DNA of 64,000 nt from Ascarosepion bandense (Eukaryota; Mollusca; Cephalopoda; Sepiida; Sepiidae), in the NCBI GenBank assembly GCA_037127315.1, contig JBBBDQ010001945.1:529501-593500 (forward strand), written 5' to 3'. The notes under the pieces are model-generated. The model did not search any database. It was not told the origin of the DNA and saw nothing but the letters and a program-made list of their open reading frames with translations. Positions 12,801 to 24,015 of the stretch are shown in pieces (positions within the stretch are counted from its first letter, which is position 1; each line of letters starts with the position of its first letter). The position numbers and the translations under genes are program-made.

Positions 12801-13690
12801 ATGATGGACTACAAGAATAGAATAGAAACACATAAAAAAATCATATAATGATGGACTACAAGAATAGAATAGAAACATTTAAACAAAATTGGACAATGAT
12901 TGTCTACAACAATAGTATAGAAATGTATAAACAAAATGAGACAGTGATGGACCACAAGAATAGAATAGAAACATTTAAACAAAATGAGACAATGATGGAC
13001 CACCAGAATAAAATAGAAACATTTAAACAAAATCAGACCCTGATGGACCACAAGAATAGAATAGAAACATATAAACAAAATGGGACAGGGATGGACCACA
13101 TTAATAGAATAGAATCATAATAACAGAATCAGACAATGATGGACCACAAGAATATAATAATAACATCTAAACAAAATGAGACAGTGATGGACCACAAGAA
13201 AAAAATAGAAACATATAAAAATATCAGATAATGATAGACCACAAGAATAGAATACAAACATAAACAAAATTTGAAAATGATGGTCCACAACAATTGTATA
13301 GAAACATATGCACAAAATGAGTCTGCGATGGACCACATTAATAGAATAGAAACATTTAAACAAAAATCAGACTCTGATGGGCCACAAGAATAAAATAGAA
13401 ACATATATATATAAAATGAGACAATGAAGGTCCACAAGAATAGAACAGAAACTTATAAACAAAATGAGACAATGATGGACTACAAGAATAGAATAGAAAC
13501 ATAATAACAAAATGAGACAGTAGTGGACCACAAGAATAGAATGGAAACTTACAAACAAAATGAGACAATGATGGTCCCCAAGAATAGAATAGAAACACAA
13601 ACAAAATGAGACAATGATGGACCACAAAAATAGACTAGAAACATAAACAAAATAAGGCAATGATGAACTGCAAGAATAGAATAGAAAATG
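9840..13690. repeat. 48-bp tandem array
   Basis: About 75-80 monomers of 48 bp built from AACAAAATGAGACAATGATGG, ACCACAAGAATAGAATAG and AAACATATAA. Since 48 is a multiple of three, frames stay open across many units on both strands. For example, plus frames at 11054-11434 repeat MMDHKNRIETFKQNET, and a minus frame spans 9704-10654. I regard these as by-products: there is no conserved start or end, and units carry substitutions without codon bias. Some units are shorter by one block. A SINE-like element is inserted at 12083-12257. Confidence 0.9.
12083..12257 (-). mobile_element. SINE-like element with LINE-type 3' tail, inside the 48-bp array
   Basis: On the minus strand it ends in the segment complementary to 12090-12150, including CCCCCTGCACATCAGTGGCA and CCTTGCTCAGGGTGA, then a poly-A. 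That ~60-bp tail matches the 3' end of the Jockey/CR1-like LINE in this window. The head (about 12160-12257) is unrelated to the LINE coding region and recurs at 39752-39950 and 1040-1163. The repeat unit resumes at once on both sides, so the insertion boundaries are clear. Confidence 0.8.
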
Positions 13691-13884
13691 TTTAAGGACA
13701 AAATGAGAAGAAAAACCAGAAAGATAGAAACAAACCTACAAATGTATACAAATTAAACATTGAAATAAAGCAAGTATAGAATATAAAAAGTAGAAATAAA
13801 AAATAGAAAATAGCAGGATAGAGCGAATATAAAATTAAAAAATTAAAAAGAAATAAAGAAAGTAGCAAGTAAATAAATAGAAAT

Positions 13885-16330
13885 GAGACAATCAACAAAA
13901 ACAAGAATAGAATAAAAAAAACAAAAACAAGAATAGAATAAAAAACACAAAAACAAGAATAGAATAAAAAAAACAAAAACAAGAATAGAATAAAAAAAAC
14001 AAAAACAAGAATAGATTAAAAAACACAAAAACAAGAATAGAATAAAAAAACAAAAACAAGAATAGAATAAAAAAAACAAAAACAAGAATAGAATAAAAAA
14101 AACAAAAACAAGAATAGAATAAAAAAAACAAAAACAAGAAGAGAATAAAAAAAACAAAAACAAGAATAGAATAAAAAAAACAAAAACAAGAATAGATTAA
14201 AAAACACAAAATCAAGAATAGAATAAAAAAAACAAAAACAAGAATAGAATAAAAAAAACAAAAACAAGAATAGAATAAAAAAAACAAAAACAAGAATAGA
14301 ATAAAAAAAACAAAAACAAGAATAGATTAAAAAACACAAAATCAAGAATAGAATAAAAAAAACAAAAACAAGAATAGAATAAAAAAAACAAAAACAAGAA
14401 TAGAATAAAAAAAACAAAAACAAGAATAGAAAAAATAAAAAAAACAAAAACAAGAATAGAATAAAAAACAAAAAAAACAAAAACAAGAATAGAATTAAAA
14501 AAACAAAAACAAGAATAGAATTAAAAAAACAAAAACAAGAATAGAATAAAAAAACAAAAACAAGAATAGAATAAAAAAAACAAAAACAAGAATAGAATAA
14601 AAAAAACAAAAACAAGAATAGAATAAAAAAAACAAAAACAAGAATAGAATAAAAAAACAAAAACAAGAGAATAAAAAAAACAAAAACAAGAATAGAATAA
14701 AAAAAACAAAAACAAGAATAGATTAAAAAACACAAAATCAAGAATAGAATAAAAAAAACAAAAACAAGAATAGAATAAAAAAAACAAAAACAAGAATAGA
14801 ATAAAAAAAACAAAAACAAGAATAGAATAAAAAAAACAAAAACAAGAATAGAATAAAAAAAACAAAAACAAGAATAGAATAAAAAAACAAAAACAAGAAT
14901 AGATTAAAAAACACAAAAACAAGAATAGAATAAAAAAAACAAAAACAAGAATAGATTAAAAAAAACAAAAACAAGAATAGAATAAAAAAACAAAAACAAG
15001 AATAGAATAAAAAAAACAAAAACAAGAATAGAATAAAAAAAACAAAAACAAGAATAGAATAAAAAAAACAAAAACAAGAATAGAATAAAAAAAACAAAAA
15101 CAAGAATAGATTAAAAAAAACAAAAACAAGAATAGAATAAAAAAAACAAAAACAAGAATAGAATAAAAAAAACAAAAACATGAATAGAATAAAAAAAACA
15201 AAAACAAGAATAGATTAAAAAAAACAAAAACAAGAATAGAATAAAAAAAACAAAAACAAGAATAGAATAAAAAAAACAAAAACAAGAATAGAATAAAAAA
15301 AACAGAAACAAGAATAGAATAAAAAAACAAAAACAAGAATAGAATAAAAAAAACAAAAACAAGAATAGAATAAAAAAACAAAAACAAGAATAGAATATAA
15401 AAAACAAAAACAAGAATAGAATAAAAAAAACAAAAACAAGAATAGAATAAAAAAAACAAAAACAAGAATAGAATGAAAAAAACAAAAACAAGAATAGAAT
15501 AAAAAAAACAAAAACAAGAATAGAATAAAAAAAACAAAAACAAGAATAGAATAAAAAAACAAAAACAAGAATAGATTAAAAAACACAAAAACAAGAATAG
15601 AATAAAAAAAACAAAAACAAGAATAGATTAAAAAAACAAAAACAAGAATAGAATAAAAAAAACAAAAACAAGAATAGAATAAAAAAAACAAAAACAAGAA
15701 TAGAATAAAAAAAACAAAAACAAGAATAGATTAAAAAAACAAAAACAAGAATAGAATAAAAAAAACAAAAACAAGAATAGAATAAAAAAAACAAAAACAA
15801 GAATAGAATAAAAAACAAAAACAAGAATAGAATAAAAAAAACAAAAACAAGAATAGAATAAAAAAAACAAAAACAAGAATAGAATAAAAAAAACAAAAAC
15901 AAGAATAGAATAAAAAAACAAAAACAAGAATAGAATAAAAAAAACAAAAACAAGAATAGATTAAAAAAAACAAAAACAAGAATAGATTAAAAAAAACAAA
16001 AACAAGAATAGAATAAAAAAAACAAAAACAAGAATAGAATAAAAAAAACAAAAACAAGAATAGAATAAAAAAAACAAAAACAAGAATAGAATAAAAAAAA
16101 CAAAAACAAGAATAGAATAAAAAAAACAAAAACAAGAATAGAATAAAAAAAACAAAAACAAGAATAGAATAAAAAAAACAAAAACAAGAATAGAATAAAA
16201 AAAACAAAAACAAGAATAGAATAAAAAAAACAAAAACAAGAATAGAATAAAAAAAACAAAAACAAGAATAGAATAAAAAAAACAAAAACAAGAATAGAAT
16301 AAAAAAAACAAAAACAAGAATAGAATAGAA
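13885..16330. repeat. 26-bp tandem array, very homogeneous
   Basis: About 94 copies of a 26-bp unit, AACAAAAACAAGAATAGAATAAAAAA when written in two parts (AACAAAAACAAGAATAG + AATAAAAAA). Length variation of one base in the A-run is common. A few variant units, such as GATTAAAAAACAC and AAAATCAAGAATAG, recur in the same order, showing larger blocks copied together. The minus strand has no stop in any frame of the unit, which explains the many FLFYSCFCFFYSILVFVF-type open frames. Not coding. Confidence 0.95.
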
Positions 16331-16689
16331 TAAAAAGATTAAATAGAAACAATTGAAAGAACTGTATTCATATTTTTACTGGATCAAGATAATTTTATTT
16401 GAAAGGGAATTGGGAATTTTAAATGTGAACAAACTCTTCTTTAGAGTCAAGTGTACAATAAGGTGGAAATTATGAAAACATGTCCCTTTATTGGGAGACA
16501 ATAGAAGTGATCGGCTTCATATAATCACTGGACAAAGATAATTCCAAGCAAATTAGAATGAATCAGAAGTAAAAGTAATAACAGTTAATGACTAGAATAG
16601 GACTCCAACTTTTTGCCTGCATGCTTTAAAAATTAGATTTATTGCAAATATTTTAAATGCAATGTCAATACTCATCTATTAACCACTTG
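16331..16689. other. Unassigned sequence right of the A-rich arrays
   Basis: Composition returns to ordinary AT-rich after a last TAGAATAGAATAAAAAG. No coding region or repeat copy was recognised. Confidence 0.4.
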
Positions 16690-16878
16690 ACTCTAGTTCT
16701 TTCCCCACCCTGTATATCCTTTACATTCTCTCCACCTTTGAAACTGTCATCACACCTGCATTCTCATCTTTCTATTGCTCCTTTCTAACTGGTTCGTCTT
16801 CCTCTTCTAATTAATCTTTTTACACTTATGTAGCCCCCTGCACATCAGTGGCATTTCCGCCTTGCTCGGGGTGAAATG

Positions 16879-16879
<1 letters not shown>
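16690..16879 (+). mobile_element. Jockey/CR1-like LINE, 3' UTR end
   Basis: Pyrimidine-rich stretch ending with TATGTAGCCCCCTGCACATC, GCCTTGCTCGGGGTGAAATG and ATTA, the conserved 3' terminus of this LINE family. Only the untranslated end is present. The poly-A seen in other copies is replaced by a (TA)n run. Confidence 0.75.

Positions 16880-16919
<40 letters not shown>
16880..16919. repeat. (TA)n microsatellite at LINE 3' end
   Basis: Pure TA run starting exactly at the GATTA end of the LINE 3' terminus. Confidence 0.95.
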
Positions 16920-16922
<3 letters not shown>

Positions 16923-17300
16923 TGCCTACCTTGGAAAATAGATTTTTAGGTTGAATGCTGGAAAATAAGTGGGTTGAAGGAGAACTTAAGCCCCACCTGT
17001 ATGGATAAATAATACAAGATGCAAAGTCAAGCAAATTGGTGTTGAGAGTAGGAGTGATCTCTCTATTTCCAAGAAAGGTGGATAATTCTCAAAATTTTTT
17101 GTAAGTTAAATCAGAGTGCAGATATGGAGAACAGTTTAAGAATTGTTGAGATTCATACAAAAGTTGGAGAATTACCAAATCACCAGCACTCATAATCCTC
17201 ACGCACATTTTGGGCCAAAGTGCATATAAGCAGAAAGCTTTGAAAGCTCAAGCACTTCAGTAGCAAATTCTTGCATCATTTTCTCTAGAATCAAAATCTG

Positions 17301-18121
17301 GGTGAACCTGAAGTAGATAACCACCACCTTTAAATTTGTTGTTTTTCTTTTTTTTTTTTAACTTTTTCTAGTGCAATCTTATCGATAAAAACCTAAACTT
17401 TTTGATTGACAAAAAAATTTTGTAAAACTTTTAATATTTAAACAATTTTAGTAGGGGTGGGGGCTCAGTTTCTCATACAATGTTATAGTAAATCAATCCT
17501 CCATTTTGGAACCACTCACTGGTTTGGCATTACAACCACCTGTAAATTTGTTGATAATCAATTGTTTTTACTTTTTTCAGTGCAATCTTATCGATTAAAC
17601 CCTAAACTTTCTGATTGACAAAAAAGTTTTGTAAAAATTTCAGTATTTAAACAATTTTAGTGGGGGCTTAGTTTCTCATACAACATTATAGTAAATTGAT
17701 CCTCCATTTTGGAACCACTCACTGGTACAAGATTACCACCACCTGTAAATTTGTTAATTATCAATTTTTTTTTTACTTTTTTCAGTGCAATCTTATCGAT
17801 TAAACCCTAAACTTTCTGATTGACAATTTTGGGGAGACTCAGGTTTTCATACAACCTTATAGTAAATCGATCCTCTGCAATTAACTTTTTTGTTTGTGCA
17901 TATTCAATAACTGAATCCTTTGTGAAATTTTTTAAATGAAATTGAATATGAGAAACTGAGCTCTCACTAAAATTGTTTAAATATTGAAATTTTTCAAAAT
18001 GTTTTTTGATAATCAAAAACTTTATGTAATAATTGATGAGACTGCACTGAAAAAAGTAAAAAAAAAAAATGAAAAAACAACAAATCTAAAGGTGATGGTG
18101 GTAGTCTCCTTCAGGTCCACC
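17301..18121. mobile_element. Fold-back / MITE-like element with internal repeats
   Basis: The left end GGTGAACCTGAAGTAGATAA, then CCACCACCTTTAAATTTGTT, is the inverse of the right end CAACAAATCTAAAGGTGATG, then GTGGTAGTCTCCTTCAGGTCC. Inside are two nearly complete and one partial direct unit of about 205 bp (from about 17311, 17524 and 17730). Each reads GTGCAATCTTATCGAT, then CTAAACTTTCTGATTGAC, then TTTAAACAATTTTAGT. An inverted unit follows at about 17915-18115. The right terminal segment is duplicated at 18171-18210. No transposase is present, so it is non-autonomous. Confidence 0.65.
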
Positions 18122-18239
18122 TAACATTTTAATATTAATATTAACCCCATAAATCCCCCTCCCCACTGGAAATTTAAAGGTGGTGGTGGTAGTCTCCTTC
18201 AGGTCTGCCTATGTCTGCTATGACCAGATCTACTGATTC

Positions 18240-20215
18240 TAAGGAACTATTAGAGTCCGTCATTCCAATCAAATAATGGAATGAAAGTCATTTTAAACAG
18301 GCAGGTTTTCAGATCTTTTCATATGAACACAAGCTTTCATCAAGGTTCTATCCTAGGTCCTTTTCTTAATCTTCATTAATGTTTTTCCTGAAGTAATCAG
18401 TTCACAAGTAGACTTCTACTTCAAATAACACCACCATTTACTCCCGTCTCAATAAGAAATCTGCCAAGGCTGTGAAAGTAAACCTCACTGCTGCTCTTAA
18501 AAATAACCTCCAATCTTGTGACTGAATGGGGTAGAAAATGGCTCATGAACTTCTAATGTTTCCAAAACGAAGATGTTCTCCTTTAACCAAAATAGGGAAT
18601 CTCGCCCAAATTCCATCATTATAGATGATGTTAGTCTGCGAGAAAGCAACACACTGCACCTCCTTGGCCTCACTCTCTCAACCAATCTCATGTGGAATAA
18701 CAACTACATAGAATTTATAGCTGCATCTACTGCTAAGAAGATTGTATCACTCTGTTAGGCCAGAAAGCCTTTCTTGTCAGAATCCATCTTGCACATTTAT
18801 AAATTTACCGTTCGTCCATGCATTGAATACTGTTGCCATATCTGGTAGGGTGCTGCTGCTATTCATCTTGATGTATTAGTCAAAATCCATCTTGCACCTT
18901 TATAAATCTACCATTCATCTGTGCATTGAATACTGTCACCATATTTGGTTAGGTGCTCCAGCTATTGACAAAAGATCTGCATTGTAATAAATCCTGGTTT
19001 ACCTGTTCAACTTCAGTCACTTTCTCACCAGCAGAATGTGACTTCAGTCTGTCTTTTCTACAAACATTTTAATAGATCCTGCTCTGCCGGATGACATTAA
19101 TTTAATCATGCTACTAGACTGGCATCTAGATCACACAATTTTACTGTCAAAATAGTCAAAATTAATAACCACTTCTAATATCTCAGTTTTTTTCCTCTCA
19201 CCTCCAGTCTGTGGAACTCTTTTCCATATATTTGCTTTCTGATAGTTACAATTTTCAAAAGTTTAAATGCAACATCATGCCATCGTTTATCTCTCTAAAT
19301 ACCATCCACCTCCCTAAATATCATCCACCTCCCTAAATACCGTCCACCTCCTAAAACACCATCCACCTCCCTAAATACCGTCCACCTCCTAAAACACCAT
19401 CCACCTCTCTAAATATCATCCACCTCCTTAAATATTATCCACCTCCTAAAACACCATCCACCTCCCTAAATACCATCCACCTCCTTAAATATTATCCACC
19501 TCCTAAAATACCATCCACCTCCCTAAATATCATCCACCTCCCTAAATACCGTGCACCTCCTAAAACACCATCCACCTCTCTAAATATCATCCACCTCCTT
19601 AAATATTATCCACCTCCTAAAACACCATCCACCTCCCTAAATACCATCCACCTCCTTAAATATCATCCACCTCCTAAAATACCATCCACCTCCCTAAATA
19701 TCATCCACCTCCCTAAATACCGTGCACCTCCTAAAACACCATCCACCTCCCTAAATACCATCCACCTCCTTAAATATCATCCACCTCCTAAAGTACCATC
19801 CACCTCCCTAAATATTATCCACCTCCCTAAATACCGTCCACCTCCTAAAAAACCATCCACCTCCCTAAATACCATCCACCTCCTTAAATATCATCCACCT
19901 CCTAAAATACCATCCACCTCCCTAAATATCATCCACCTCCCTAAATACTATCCACCACCTTAAATATCATCCACCTCCCTAAATACCATCCACCTCCTTA
20001 AATACCATCCACCTCTCTAAATATCATCCACCCCTCTAAATACCATTCACCTTCTAAAATGCCATCTACTTCACTAAATTCTATCCATTTCTTATCCTTT
20101 CTGTGGTATCTCCTGTACTCTGCTTTTTCTCTCACTGTAATCCGCTGCATGCCAGTGAGGTTACAGTGGTGCCTTGCTTAGGGTTAAATGATTTTGGAAA
20201 ATAAAATAAAATTGA
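18240..20215 (+). pseudogene. Jockey/CR1-like LINE remnant (RT end to 3' terminus)
   Basis: Decayed copy of the family intact at 26132-28979. It begins near the segment matching QGSILGP (AAGGTTCTATCCTAGGTCC at about 18340). It continues through the thumb (TLSTNLMWNNNYIEFIA near 18680) and RPCIEYCCHIW near 18830, then reaches the C-terminal SRLWNSF region near 19200. A ~105-bp internal duplication (18785 and 18885) and several stops show it is dead. The 3' UTR holds a minisatellite at 19285-20070. The conserved terminus follows at about 20140-20215 (CATGCCAGTGAGGTTACAGT, then GCCTTGCTTAGGGTTAAATG). Confidence 0.85.
19285..20070. repeat. ~19-20-bp minisatellite in the LINE 3' UTR
   Basis: About 40 copies of CCATCCACCTCCCTAAATA and its variants (CCGTCCACCTCCTAAAACA, TCATCCACCTCCTTAAATA). 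Higher-order blocks of five to six units recur. It occupies the interval between the LINE stop region and its conserved terminus. The intact copy at 28790-28920 has only a short pyrimidine-rich UTR there. Confidence 0.9.
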
Positions 20216-20534
20216 ACTGTTCCAGAAACTTTTGAGTCACCACAGAGTCTGATGTCGGAAGAGATAATTTATGTTGTATCAAGAACTACATAAACCGATT
20301 GAAGATTAACCCAGTGATTCTTTCATTTTTATTTGTCATAGTGAAGATATTTCTTTCTTTAATATATCTTCGGCCACAGTTTGACACAAAGCTTCAATTA
20401 CTATGGTATTCAATTTTCCTTAACTCTGAGATCAAGAATACAATATAGGCAGAGTGGGTATTTGAACTGTGTCTGAGTTCATCAGCACAGTGTTTACCAA
20501 TCTGAGAGAGTTTATAAATAAATGGAAATTTGGT
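20216..20534. other. Unassigned interval
   Basis: Ordinary AT-rich sequence between the LINE end and the GA-rich array. Nothing recognised. Confidence 0.4.
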
Positions 20535-21836
20535 AGACAAAAATGGATGACAAACAGGTAATAGAACAGGGAAAGTAAAGAGTAAATGTATATAATTATA
20601 TGAGGGAGAAGGAAATCACTTAGTGAGAGAGAGAGAAGAGAAATGAACGAAGAAAATATATATAATTATATGAGGGAAAAGAAAATCACTTAGTGAGAGA
20701 GAGAGAGAGAGAGAAGGAAAATGAAAGAAGGGAATTTATATAATTATAGAAGGGAGAAGGAAATCATGTAGTGAGAGAGAAAGAAGAGAAATGAAAGAAG
20801 CAAATGTATATAATTATAGGAGAGAGAAGAACATCAGTTAGTGACAGAGAGAGAGAGTAAGAAAGGTAGAGAGTGGGGAAATGAAAGAAGAAAATGTATA
20901 TAATTATATGAGAGAAAAGGAAATCATGTAGTGAGAGAGAGAGAAGAGAAATGAAAGAAGAAAATGTATATAATTATATGAGGGAAAAGAAAATCACTTA
21001 GTGAGAGAGAGAGAGAGAGAGAGAGAAAATGAAAATGAAAGAAGGAAATGCATATAATTATATGAGGGAGAAAGAAATCATGTGTGTGAGAGAGAGAGAG
21101 AGAAGAAGAGAAAAGAAAGAAGAAAATGTATATAATTATATAAGGGAGAAGAAAATCACTTAGTGTGAGAGAGACAGAGAGAGAGAGAGAGAGAAAAGGA
21201 AATGAAAAAAGAAAATGTATATAATTATATGAGAGAGAAGGAAATCATGTATTGAGAGAGAGAGAGAGAGAAGAAAAGAAGAAAGAAGAAAATGTATATA
21301 ATTATAGGAGAGAGAAGGACATCAGTTAGTGAGAGAGAGAGAGAGAAAGGTGGAGAGAGGGGAAATAAAATGAAAGAAGAAAATGTATATAATTATACGA
21401 GAGAGAAGGAAATCATGTAGTGAGAGAGAGAGAAGAGAAATGAAAGAAGGAAATTTATGTAATTATAGGAGAGAGAAGGACATCAGTTAGTGAGAGAGAG
21501 AGAGTGAGAAGGAAAATGAAAGAAGAAAATGCATGTAATTATATGAGTGAGAAGGACATCACTTAGTGTGAGAGAGAGAGAGAGTTAGAAAGACAGAGAG
21601 AGGGGAATGGAAGAAGAAAATGTACATAATTATATGGGGGAGAAGGAAATCACATAGGAGTGAGAGAGAGAGAGAGAAAGTAAAATGAAAGATGAAAATC
21701 TATAAAATTATAGTGGGGAAAAGAACATCATTTAGAGAGAGAGAGAAAGAGAGAGAAAGAGAGACTGGAAATGAAAAAAGAAAAAATATATAATTATATG
21801 AGGGATAAAGGCATTACTTAGTGTGTGTGTGTGTGT

Positions 21837-21872
<36 letters not shown>

Positions 21873-21990
21873 TGGGAGAAGGAAAATAAAAGAAGAAAAT
21901 GTACATAGTTATATGAGGGAGAGGGATATCAGTGAGAGAGAGAGAGAGAGACAGAAGGTAAATGAAAGAAGGAAATTTACATAGTTATAT
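20535..21990. repeat. GA-rich tandem array, ~72-90-bp units
   Basis: About 18 units, each with AAAATGTATATAATTATATG, then AGGGAGAAGGAAATCACTTAG, then TGAGAGAGAGAGA of varying length, then GAAATGAAAGAAG. Unit length varies mainly because the (GA)n inside each monomer varies. No coding content. Confidence 0.9.
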
Positions 21991-22024
21991 ATGGGCGTAG
22001 GAAATCAATTTACATGTTAGTTAT

Positions 22025-22118
22025 TTTCAAGTAATTTTGGTAAATATATCTGTGAAAATGAGATGTCTGCGTTATTTTCATTTTTACGTAATGTAGACGA
22101 CAAGTTATCTATTACACC

Positions 22119-22121
<3 letters not shown>
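22025..22121 (+). mobile_element. DD37D-type Tc1/mariner transposon, right end only
   Basis: TAATTTTGGTAAATATATCT and AAAATGAGATGTCTGCGTTA match the region right of the transposase in the copy at 59595-60310. It ends GACAAGTTATCTATTACACCC TG, an imperfect inverse of CAGGGTGTATTGGTTAAATTG at 24806, the left end of another copy. A (CA)n run (22122-22161) starts at the terminal base. Confidence 0.65.

Positions 22122-22161
<40 letters not shown>
22122..22161. repeat. (CA)n microsatellite
   Basis: About twenty CA units directly after a transposon terminus. Confidence 0.95.
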
Positions 22162-22165
<4 letters not shown>

Positions 22166-22738
22166 TATATAAGAATAAATTTTTATTAATCTCCACAGAT
22201 TTTTATCACTTAAAATACTATTTTCAGTGGATATCTATGATTGATTAGATGCCCCATTTATTATTTATCTTCATGTTTAATGTATGTTTAATGGAAATAT
22301 GTTTAATGGAAATATGTTTAATGTATGTTTCAGAAATCTTATTAAGAAAAAAATCATTCTCTCAGGCAGGATTTGAACTGTTGTCCTTCTGGCAAAAGGG
22401 ATTTATCAACAAATCTCTGACTAACTGTGCCACAAGGAACCAATTAATCTGGCTAGGCACAAATTGTACCTTTAAGCAAAATTTTTGTTTAGCATGACAC
22501 TTTGAACCATCATGACTTGTTGCAGACATAACAACTGACCTGATATAGTTGCACCAATTCATATCAGTGGAATCCTGTGGTTAAATGTGTAGAGTGTTGC
22601 TCTCCATAAGGTCAACATTAATCCATAGCAAATATTCTATTTTGTCATATCATTACCTACTTTTCCTCCAATATATAGAATCCACATATATTCTGCCAGC
22701 AGTTGTAAGCATTTTTTTTATGTATAAGAATGATTTAA
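22162..22738. other. Unassigned interval
   Basis: Contains a short direct repeat TTTAATGGAAATATG near 22285-22325. No coding region or family match was recognised. Confidence 0.4.
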
Positions 22739-23088
22739 ACACCCACCCTTTTACAGTGAAACCGATCAAATTTAACCGCAATTTCTATTCCAACAGCTTC
22801 TTTTCTCGTACTTCCCGCCTGTGGAATTCCCTTCCACATGCTTGACAGCTACAATCTCCAGGAGTTTAAATGTAAGGTCAATAGACACCTCCTAACACAC
22901 TAACTTGCATCCATTCTCTCAAACACTCTTCCCATCTACCCAACCCTCAGCCTCGGTATCCTTACCCGTCTATCACCTGACATTTCCTATATCTAACCAC
23001 TCTTTCTCATCACTTTCCCCTATGTAACCCCTTGCGCAATAGTGGCAGTGGAATGCCTTACTTGGGGTGAAATGATTAAAAAAAAAAA
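22739..23088 (+). mobile_element. Jockey/CR1-like LINE, C-terminal and 3' end fragment
   Basis: Starts at the HPFTVK region (ACCCTTTTACAGTGAAACC), then NFYSNSFFSRTSRLWNSLP, the stop region, a non-expanded 3' UTR, and the terminus CCTTACTTGGGGTGAAATG followed by an A-run ending at about 23088. About 350 bp, heavily 5'-truncated. Confidence 0.85.
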
Positions 23089-23293
23089 TTCTTGTCCAAA
23101 CAAAATTTTATAATAGCAAGGAAAATAGAGTATTTCCATGACATTCTATTAAAATTAGACAAGCAGTTTCACCCACTTCTTTTCAAGTATATTTACTGGG
23201 ATTTTTAATAAATAGTTAAAAGGTGAAATGATTTAAGAATGGTTTAATTTTTCAGTATAAATCCTTGTGATTTATTTTATAACTTAGATGCTA

Positions 23294-23549
23294 TCAGTCA
23301 GTCAGTTAAGTGCCATACATGATACATGCTTTGGGCGATTATGTCTTGAATGAGACATAACTGACTGGGCAGAAGATAATCCCACAGTAGGTTGCCATTG
23401 CTTTCTGTGGTAGACTCGTTGCCAGCTAAGGCTATAGAACCCAATCTGTCCTGCTATTTAACCCATAGCTTGAGTAAAGAGATGGATTAATACCTTTCCC
23501 AAGGGTATTTGAGCATAAGTAAATGCAAGGAATTCAATTGGAATTCAAA
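23294..23549 (-). mobile_element. tRNA-derived SINE, minus strand, head incomplete
   Basis: Copy of the abundant SINE of this window. On the plus strand it begins with CAGTCAGTCAGTTAAGTGCCA (the complement of the SINE 3' end) and runs through GCAGAAGATAATCCCACAG, GTTGCCATTGCTTTCTG and ACCCAATCTGTCCTG to GGAATTCAATTGGAATTCAAA. It stops near the B-box region, so most of the tRNA-like head is missing. Confidence 0.85.
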
Positions 23550-24015
23550 ATGCTATAAAGGTGTCTAAATGAAAAACATTTTTATTCTTTTGCTAGTTTT
23601 GTAGAAACTTTGCCTTCTTTAAAAGATTGTATTTTGTTTATTTTTCCTCTATAATTACAAACAGAAAACATTGAGATTTTTCCTGTGAAAATAAACTGAT
23701 TTTAATTTATAAATTAAATTTTCTTTATGATCAAAATTTCTATTTAAAGGAATAAATGAACTAGGTTTTACAAAGAAAACTGACATGCTTTTCTGGTTTT
23801 CTTTGAAGACAACTGGTATAGCTCAATTTTCTTTTTCTTCATGATCAAAATTCATTCTTTATAAGCAAATGCTTTGTACTTATAGAAAATTTTATTTTAA
23901 AATGAACTACAAAATTTATTAAAGGGAAATAAAAATAATTATAATAATAATTATTTTTGTTTGTGCCACAGGATGTCAGCCAATCCATTTTTAATTTTCA
24001 TCAAATGGACAAACT
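23550..24015. other. Unassigned AT-rich interval
   Basis: No coding or repeat signal recognised between two SINE copies. Confidence 0.4.

Noticed and set aside
14016..16317. Many F/L/C/S/V-rich open frames on the minus strand, resembling membrane proteins
   Set aside because: They come from the 26-bp A-rich unit, whose complement has no stop codon in any frame. No start, signal or domain is specific to any frame.
13885..16330. CRISPR-like regular array
   Set aside because: Units are contiguous with no unique spacers, and the genome is eukaryotic.
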